A stretch of 13,654 nt of DNA from Minisyncoccota bacterium (GTDB lineage Bacteria; Patescibacteriota; Minisyncoccia; Minisyncoccales; Minisyncoccaceae). The stretch lies in NCBI GenBank assembly GCA_028704295.1, contig JAQVLF010000014.1, positions 2,131-15,784 of the forward strand, written 5' to 3'. Position 1 is the first letter of the stretch. The number at the start of each line of letters is the position of its first letter. The notes under the pieces are model-generated. The model searched no databases. It was not told the DNA's origin and saw only the letters and a list, made by a program, of their open reading frames with translations. Shown in pieces: positions 13,529 to 13,654 of the stretch. The position numbers and the translations under genes were made by a program.

Positions 13529-13550
13529 GAGTGTAATACACTCTCTTTTT
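13529..13550. terminator. Hairpin terminator between ywbE and the edge gene
   Basis: GAGTGT (13529-13534) / ACACTC (13538-13543) with a 3-nt loop. Read on the minus strand the stem is followed by TTTTTAAAT, so it can end the gene at 13557-13654; read on the plus strand it is followed by TCTTTTT. Flanking A and T runs extend the pairing with a small bulge. Confidence 0.7.
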
Positions 13551-13556
13551 AAGCAA

Positions 13557-13654
13557 TTATCTACTTCTTCTCTTCCATCTTTCTCCTCCTGGGATATAGG
13601 AAGCTCTTTTGCTTTTTACCTTCAAAGAAAGACGTCTTTTTTCTTTAAGGCTCA
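13557..13654 (-). CDS. Basic protein, C-terminal fragment
   Basis: A frame open from the right edge to a TAA at 13557-13559 encodes 31 visible residues, very rich in Lys and Arg: it begins SLKEKRRLSLKVKSKRAS and ends PGGERWKRRSR. No family is recognised; the charge suggests contact with RNA or DNA or a ribosomal-type tail. The terminator hairpin just after the stop supports a real gene end on this strand. The rest of the gene is outside the window. Confidence 0.45.
   Translation of the reverse strand, partial: SLKEKRRLSLKVKSKRASYIPGGERWKRRSR

Overview
The window is an AT-rich bacterial segment in which every protein gene lies on the minus strand; the only plus-strand gene is a tRNA-Leu. The setting suggests a reduced-genome bacterium of the Candidate Phyla Radiation (Patescibacteria, Parcubacteria-like). 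The reasons are short, overlapping genes, mostly missing Shine-Dalgarno sequences, envelope genes without the usual dcw cluster order, and families such as DUF4015, YwbE and FemAB. This assignment is inference from gene content and style, not from a marker phylogeny. UGA appears to act as a stop (Mur-ligase-like gene, DUF4015 gene), which argues against the UGA=Gly code of Gracilibacteria and Absconditabacteria.

Layout, left to right. (1) 1-1552: two exported or surface proteins. One is a truncated signal-peptide protein; the other is a 404-residue single-pass membrane protein with an Ig-like domain and a Ser/Thr/Pro tail. This region is clearly more GC-rich than the rest. (2) 1766-3585: a femX-like aminoacyl-transferase gene overlapping an ftsQ-like divisome gene, read from a TATAAT promoter with two tandem 16-bp repeats against its -35. 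(3) 3801-5762: an ebfC/ybaB gene, a small metal-dependent TIM-barrel protein and a membrane-anchored DUF4015 glycoside-hydrolase-like protein, tightly packed. (4) 5893-11196: a five-gene operon in which every junction overlaps: serS, alpha/beta hydrolase, membrane-fused Mur ligase, DegT-type aminotransferase, Nudix hydrolase. (5) 11331-11439: tRNA-Leu(CAA) facing a converging gene, with a shared bidirectional terminator. (6) 11438-13187: a Kazal-domain membrane protein, a ZIP-family transporter that has lost two signature histidines, and an unrecognised 125-residue protein. (7) 13297-13654: ywbE and the basic C-terminus of another protein, separated by a hairpin terminator.

The common theme of blocks 2-4 is the cell envelope: FtsQ-type division scaffold, FemAB-type aminoacyl transfer, a Mur ligase in the membrane, a sugar-type aminotransferase and a glycosidase-like exported protein. 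The most promising unusual points are the membrane-fused Mur ligase lacking a MurF-like N-terminal domain inside a serS-headed operon, the ZIP protein with Gln and Asn in place of two key histidines, and the dense regulatory segment at 3586-3800 (two tandem duplications, a 14-codon micro-ORF abutting a hairpin, and a near-leaderless promoter). No complete mobile element, CRISPR array or phage module was seen.
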